13,774 nt of DNA. Source: Paraglomus occultum. Taxonomy: Eukaryota > Glomeromycota > Glomeromycetes > Paraglomerales > Paraglomeraceae. Each line of letters begins with the position of its first letter. Within the stretch, counting starts at the first letter, position 1. The notes below the pieces were generated by a model. It was not told where the DNA came from and made no database searches. It saw nothing but the letters and a program-made list of their open reading frames with translations. The translations under genes were made by a program, and so were the position numbers. The stretch lies in the NCBI GenBank assembly GCA_910592205.1, contig CAJVPJ010000979.1:1-13774 (forward strand), read 5' to 3'. Shown here piece after piece: positions 8,596-13,774 of the stretch.

Positions 8596-10118
8596 ACGAC
8601 TAATTTTCGCAAATAGTAGTTGTACAAAATACAACGGTGGCGCTAAAGAGGCGAGGGATTAAGACATAGAGATGTGTAGACTAGAAAAATTTTATTAACT
8701 AGCGAAAAACCGCCGTAATTAAGAATAACTGCAACATTATTATTTCTGAAGAGTTGATGTAATGTTGAATCGAATTGTGCTATGTCCAGACCAGGGTAAT
8801 ATCGTATGCATATTTTCTCCGCTGATGTGACAGTCTATTGATTGGAACCAACTTCCCATTTAGTTTCACATTACGATACGATAAAAAGTAGATAAATAGT
8901 CAGAAATCTACGTTCACTATTTAGACGCGGGTAAAGACAAATAGTAAGTAACATTTATTATATCGCATGTGGTCAATATGCTCGAACGATCAATTGTTTG
9001 AATGTCACGAGACTGGATAGATGAATGTAATATACGAAAAAATAAAGCGAATATTAAATATTATATTGACGTTTCCTCTGCTTTATTGCTATTATTAGTT
9101 GACTAAGTTTACCACATCTTTCCTGCAATCTGCTCGAGAGTATTCTTGCACAGACTACACGAAGCAATCGCAGGAAAAAGCAAACTCTGTAGACAATATC
9201 GTAAATGTATGTAAGATAGTAATCACATGCATTAATTGAGAAGAGAATATAATTATAATCTTGTGTTAATATTTGAAAAATTTAAAACAACCGTCAATTT
9301 TATTTGCGTTTAAATTTCTATACAAGACAATAATTTTTTTACCATGGCTTCGAAAATGTAAAACATAATGTATTCATATTAAGATTATTACGTTAGAGCT
9401 TTATCAAATAACCTTGCTTAATACCAAAAAGGTTTAGTCTATGGCTGTAATTTGCAACATGTAAATAATATTGCATACGAGGTTTGGTGCTATCACTATT
9501 ACGTTTTTGCAGTAGTCAACAAATGAATTAATAATTAGTGTTCCGGTGTCACTATCATAGATGCTTTAACGCGTGTGCCAGATAAGATGTTCAAGGATTG
9601 AACTATAATAATAACGGGTTGTGTCACGAAATATTTGATACACTTTCAGGAAACGTGGTTTTTATGTCTGTACAAACCGGTAAAACAGTGTACATCTGTC
9701 CGTAGTCTCTAGACCTGCAATTTTTCAAAAGTAGAATATCGACCAAGAGTGTTTATAAGTATAAGAAGTTGGATCTACATAAATAGTTAGCGCACAAGTA
9801 TTTATCAAATACTGAATAGCGTTTATTTAAACTCTGATAAAAAACTATACATAGGGTACTGATTGCTCGATCAGAAATTCTAAATTATTTTGACTCTTAA
9901 ATTGTCCTATTACTAAATCGTTATGATAATGTTTGTATATCATACAGCTTAATCTAGTTGTTGAAAGAAATTAATTAGTATACTTAAAGCATATCTAGCC
10001 AATCAGGGAGGCAGATCCGTAATCATATTCAAAATTAAGGTCTGCACTCTGCAAAATTCATAATCGCTATAATTTAAACAATTATCGCATCCCTCAGTCA
10101 CGTGATGAAGAATATACA

Positions 10119-10835
10119 TTAGAATAAGTTTAGTTTCAACATAAGGGTAATGAATTCCCCCTCATCGACTTCTCCATCGCCATTCTTATCTGCCTCATCG
10201 ATCATTTCTTGTAATTCCTCGTCCGTGAGGTCCTCTCCGAGTTCACGTGAAACACGCTTGAGGTTGGCAAAGGTAATTCTACCGGTTTCATCATCATCGA
10301 ATAGGAGGAACACCTTGTGAAGTTCTTCCCTTATATCTCGCTGAGACTAGACAAAATAGCAAAAAAGCGAGGTAAGGAAAAACGTTTTCACAAGAAGGGA
10401 ACAAAACGTGAAGAGTGAGATACAACTGTAGATCCGTTCTAAATTTTATGGAACAATCGAGGCAACGCAATATATCGTGTCTTTCCGGATGTCATAATTC
10501 TAGATCATTCGATTCACTCTCTGATAGTTAGCCCTCTTCTGCATTGTGCCTCTCTCATGGCCCGCCTTCCTTAACTTACCATTTTCTCGGAAACAACTTT
10601 CAAAAACGTATCAAAGTCCACTCTACCACTTCCATCAACTTGTGCGAGTATCTGCTTGACTTCATCCCGTTTAACTTCGAACCCCAAAACCCTCATTGCC
10701 ACCTTGAGCTCTTTCGCAGCAATAGAGCCAGAACCATCGGTATCAAACAAGTCAAATGCTTCACGAAGTTCTTGGTATTGATCAGAAGTTATGTCGTACT
10801 CGGTCTTTTGTTTCTTACGGCGGGAGGAAGATTTC
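10119..10835 (-). CDS. Centrin (EF-hand protein), exons 2 and 3; first exon not firmly placed
   Basis: Centrins are small four-EF-hand calcium-binding proteins of the spindle pole body or centrosome. Exon 2 is 10835-10580, exon 3 is 10346-10119, and together they give 160 residues. A basic Ser/Lys-rich head (SSSRRKKQK) leads into [10 protein letters not shown]1 has a canonical loop (exon-based residues 31-42, [12 protein letters not shown]). EF2 (67-76) is two residues short. EF3 (102-113, [12 protein letters not shown]) and EF4 (138-149, [12 protein letters not shown]) are intact. The strongly conserved LFDDDETG and [10 protein letters not shown] blocks make this a centrin and not calmodulin. 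Exon 2 starts after CATACAG| with its first base completing a codon, and an in-frame TAG lies just upstream, so a short exon 1 is required. One candidate is ATG 11152 to 11109, ending |GTATTT, which gives 175 aa (animal centrins have about 172). Candidate choice is uncertain. Confidence 0.9.
10347..10579 (-). other. Intron in the centrin gene
   Basis: The minus-strand donor ATG|GTAAGT starts at 10579 and the acceptor TGTCTAG| ends at 10347, giving 233 nt in phase 0. Splicing joins VSEKM to SQRDIREEL, as expected for the linker between EF2 and EF3 in centrins. A second acceptor, TCTCAG| six bases further on, would drop two residues (SQ). Retention meets a stop two codons into the intron. Confidence 0.85.
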
Positions 10836-11108
10836 CTGTATGACTATATATAGCATTGGATGAGTTTGGCGAAAACAAGAAAAGGGATAAAACATGAAAT
10901 TAGAGTCTGTGGATGTAAAGCGGTCCCAATGTTGGAAAAAGTTGTTATCTTGATTTTCAGTTTTACCATTGTCTTTTGAAACCGCGAAAACCGGTGTAGA
11001 ACAGATAAAATACAGGATTGCCTGAATATGGGAAATAGAACGGTGTTACAGCGGTGGCTTAGCTACCCGGGACATAAATGATGTCATCTTGCCTGGAAAA
11101 AAAAATAC

Positions 11109-11152
11109 TTGTGTCTTTGTGTGTTGAAATTCTGTGTAACTGCTATTGTCAT
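11109..11152 (-). CDS. Candidate first exon of the centrin gene (tentative)
   Basis: The minus-strand ATG at 11152 has A at -3 and opens 14 codons plus two bases before GTATTT. The phase matches the exon 2 acceptor at 10836, giving a 273-nt intron and a full protein of 175 aa. The donor is not the best consensus. Rival starts exist: ATG at 10970-10968, followed at once by GTAAAA but in the wrong phase for the acceptor at 10836; and ATG at 11087, with weak donors. The choice rests only on phase and length. Confidence 0.25.
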
Positions 11153-11164
11153 GTTACAAAATAG

Positions 11165-11256
11165 CAATAGTAATAGTAACGCTAAAAATTATAAACATTT
11201 GAATTAGGAACAGTGCAATAGCAAGCTAAATAATGAACACTTTAAATTAGGAATAG
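11165..11256. repeat. Decayed tandem duplication of about 44 bp
   Basis: The segment 11181-11214 is repeated imperfectly at 11225-11256. Both begin GCTAAA and end with a block of the type AAATTAGGAATAGT (GAATTAGGAACAGT in the first copy). CAATAG precedes each copy (11165 and 11215). A short AATAGT-type triplet run sits at the start. It lies just upstream of the candidate centrin first exon, so it may fall in that promoter. Confidence 0.5.
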
Positions 11257-11259
11257 TTG

Positions 11260-13590
11260 ATCGACGACCGCAAAATATGGATCAAACGAAACTTTGCAGT
11301 CTTTACAATTTGTACCATATTCATCGCTTACATAATGTATCATAGATCATCTGCAGTAATAGATTCGGGGAACTGCCGAACGCCTCAGATTTGTCTTACA
11401 GGAGACCATGCAATTGGCCCGATTATTGTTGGATCAACAAGTCACTCATATTGCATTATTACCTTTAATAGCAAGAGGTTTAATTACAATATTGGATTTA
11501 AGCAATAACTCAAGCGGTTAAGCTGGGAAATTTTAAAGCGTAACTTGACACAACAAACTATCGAGTTAGCGAGAAAACAATAAAAATCTTATATAGTCGT
11601 GCTGGTTAATAGGGGAAAGCGATTAATTAACTGCCTTTGAGATTTAGCCATTCTCTCTCGACAGTCAGCGCTTGCTTTCCAATCATGTAATGATAAGCGT
11701 AAATTACAATAAATAAGGCCATCTTTCTATTGAATCGAGTTTTTACATGATAAAAATTTTGTTGAGAAATAGCAATTCGTTGGTATGGATGCGCAAGTGT
11801 GTCAACTTTTTCGTTTTTGCATTGTGAGTTAAAGAATTGTCGAATTTTTGGTCGCAACCAACTGTTATTTTTATACATTGCAATTAATATGTAAATTTAA
11901 TTTTATTATTAATGTCTTACACTTTAGGTGGTAGTTTCTTACATATTATTGTAATTCTTTATACGGCAAAAATTTTTGTAATTTAACTACTATAATCGCT
12001 TGTTATGCTAACGGCTCATCGCAATTCATCCTTGCCAGTTGAGATAAAGTAAACATCTAAAAGTTCTATCTCTTTTCTCTAGTAATAGTCGTTTGACAAT
12101 ATAATTATTTGGTGCATCACGTTTATAGTCATAAAATCCCAAGATGGTTATCCCGATAAAAAGGTGGTAGAAACTATAACAATTGACGTATCCTCATTTA
12201 CCGGCGTCGATTAAGTAAAATACTGATTTTTTGACTATTGGTTTAGCGACTTTATCATGCAAAAATCGTTATTTATTTGCTTGATGAGGTGGGAAGCAAG
12301 TAAGTGACAAGCATAGTAGTAAGGAAAACCCTCATTATTTGTAAGCAAGAGTTCCAACATACTGAGATAAAGTAGTGAAGCAAAACGATTTTGTGATCTG
12401 CAATTCACGAATGCCACGTAATCGATTGTACTTTTTGACACGTATCGGTTTAAAGTTGACTGCAGTATTATGAAATGTTAAATAGATTTCGTCACTTTTG
12501 CAGAACAATATATTTGTTATACAAGTTAAACTTTACATTACCTTTTTTCATCAATTGGCTCAAAACCATTGCAATTTACATATCGAATACTGAAGCGACA
12601 ATTTTGAGAAAAAAAAGGGTTATATTATATATGCTTTATTAATTGATCTGCAAATTCACCATATTAATATGCATTCATATCTTGTAGAACTCTTGGCATC
12701 ATACAACAATACTAATTATTCTTCTCCCTACTAAGATATAAAAATTATACAATTTTTATCATATTGTACTGTATTTTATTTACGTTAGGTCAGGCTTACC
12801 TACCAAAGTATTGGTAATTTGGCTGATAAATTAGTAAACCCATACAAAAACTCGGTTTCTCCCCCAAATTTCTATTGTTTATACGTATTATTAAGTCGTC
12901 GTAATTTTGCATCGGCGTGAGCCTTAACTGATAACATATCATTTAATTAGTTTCAAAAATATAAAAATCGCCAACACTTTATACACACGCCCCTATCGTT
13001 TTGCTAGAAACATTTTATTTTATTAATGTAACAAATGACATTCTTTCACCAGAATTGATGCCGTTGCTTGTAATAATGCGAAAATATTCAGCATTTTTAT
13101 TAAATTACAATAGCGACAGATGAAGTTTAAAATGTCAAATATGCATAAAATATAATATTTATACACACAATTTGATATCTCCGGCTATTACGTGGTATCA
13201 GTATTTTGTTATAGTTATTTCCCAAGGCATTTATATTACAAAATAATATGCTTACTGATGCATAGATGTTGTTATTGTTGCGCCTGGCTGGCCAGACTAG
13301 GTTAGAAATGGTGACACAGACAAAAACTATTTCGCACAGTCGATATGATGTGGTTGACACACTCGTGGTATGGCAATTTATTTCCGTTGTTGAGCTTGCA
13401 GCATAGCTTAATGATGCCATATCATGAAATGTAGTGGCTATAAATCTTAACACTCACAAATCGATAGCACATCGAGTAACTTTTCACCCTTCCTTTAGAC
13501 AATGTGCTGGATCGTTGTTCTCAATTTTGCAAAGCATGAAATCTTCATTATAGTCTTTACAAAATTCCCCAATAAAGAAAGAAGCTGACT
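11260..13590. other. AT-rich intergenic region, no firm gene
   Basis: Translations on both strands lack recognisable families. The frame at 11257-11508 (plus) starts only at TTG and has no domain. Around 13260-13420 the base composition is clearly less AT-rich, and both strands carry open frames: an ATG-led 46-codon frame on plus at 13266-13406 and a longer minus frame overlapping it. At most one can be real, and I cannot support either as a gene. Confidence 0.5.
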
Positions 13591-13773
13591 TTAACGGTGC
13601 GGTGCTGAGGTTGCGCTTACTTCGTCTACCTTAGGCACACTGTCAGGCGGAGGAGTTGGGTCGATGACTTTTATGTATTATGAAGATGCCATGGGCAGTT
13701 GTTGCATGACCGACCTAGGTAGATGAAAAGAAAAAATGCATGGCAAACCAATGATTATCAGGACGCGTATCAC
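13591..13773 (-). pseudogene. Coding-like stretch with an in-frame stop, running off the right edge
   Basis: One minus-strand frame is open from the window edge to a TAA at 13680-13678, then continues in the same frame for 28 codons to a second TAA at 13593-13591. The first part reads as a hydrophobic, membrane-like helix followed by a short tail (IRVLIIIGLPCIF, then LPRSVMQQLPMASS). The second part is proline- and acid-rich, like a C-terminal tail (VIDPTPPPDSVPKVDE). Local base composition is richer in G and C than the flanks. It may be the 3' end of a membrane-protein gene that truly stops at 13678, a gene broken by a nonsense change, or exons split by an intron. No family can be named. An opposite-strand frame (about 13594-13731) is also open but less protein-like. 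Confidence 0.33.
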
Positions 13774-13774
13774 A

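Larger units (their letters stand above)
7961..10118. other. Intergenic region between the PPR and centrin genes
   Basis: The two genes converge, so this segment holds both 3' ends. An AATAAA at 8160-8165 suits the PPR transcript. On the minus strand TTTATT at about 9823-9828 reads AATAAA, roughly 290 nt past the centrin stop. Also present are a hairpin at 8559-8595, a cluster of GAGTCG/CGACTC words at 8426-8478, and a TCACGTGA palindrome at 10098-10105 only 14 bases beyond the centrin stop. I see no supportable gene. Confidence 0.55.

Noticed and set aside
10544-10843. Plus-strand frame across the centrin exon 2
   Set aside because: It is the antisense of a clear EF-hand exon.
11054-11070. 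A-box-like TGGCTTAGC on the plus strand
   Set aside because: No B box (GGTTCGA type) follows within tRNA range and no acceptor stem forms.
11257-11508. Plus-strand frame of 83 residues with a hydrophobic segment
   Set aside because: Begins only at TTG, lacks any domain and is flanked by AT-rich repeats.
13127-13453. Minus-strand frame of 108 residues
   Set aside because: Begins at GTG. The ATG-led part (from 13420) is Ser/Thr-rich without a family match and ends in low-complexity Asn-rich translation. It also overlaps a competing plus-strand frame.

Overview
The window reads as nuclear DNA of a filamentous fungus, most likely an early-diverging one (Mucoromycota, possibly Glomeromycotina). 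The grounds are a very AT-rich, gene-poor layout (three clear protein genes in 13.8 kb), spliceosomal introns with GTAAGT donors and TAG acceptors, a MATH-BTB gene of the SPOP type, a mitochondrial P-class PPR gene, and a centrin closer to animal/chytrid centrins than to yeast Cdc31. The lineage is an inference; no ribosomal or other strong marker is present. No bacterial, phage or organelle features are visible.

Layout. 1-1627: AT-rich non-coding DNA with a short G-run repeat at the left edge, a strong hairpin near 830-866 and a probable poly(A) signal for the next gene. 1628-2853 (minus): MATH-BTB protein; the long open frame lacks its true C-terminus, which is restored by removing a 128-nt intron (1690-1817). 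A TATA box at 3154-3160 and an in-frame open stretch upstream suggest that the protein may start at 3059 after one more intron. 3300-6250: about 3 kb with no supportable gene, holding several inverted repeats and one isolated GC-rich patch. 6380-7960 (plus): intronless mitochondrial PPR protein of 526 aa with ten to eleven repeats, preceded by a TCACGTGA box. 7961-10118: non-coding, with a 15-bp-stem hairpin at 8559-8595. 10119-10835 (minus): a centrin in two recognisable exons, with a short first exon still to be placed upstream. 10836-13590: AT-rich, with a decayed tandem duplication just upstream of the centrin. 13591-13773 (minus): an in-frame but stop-interrupted coding-like stretch running off the right edge.

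The three genes have unrelated roles: protein turnover by CUL3-type ubiquitin ligase adaptors, mitochondrial RNA metabolism, and the microtubule-organising centre. Nothing suggests a cluster or a shared pathway. I see no convincing new multi-gene system. The most useful observations are the gene-model corrections, the shortened second EF-hand of the centrin, the PPR residue pairs, the hairpins, and the interrupted frame at the right edge.
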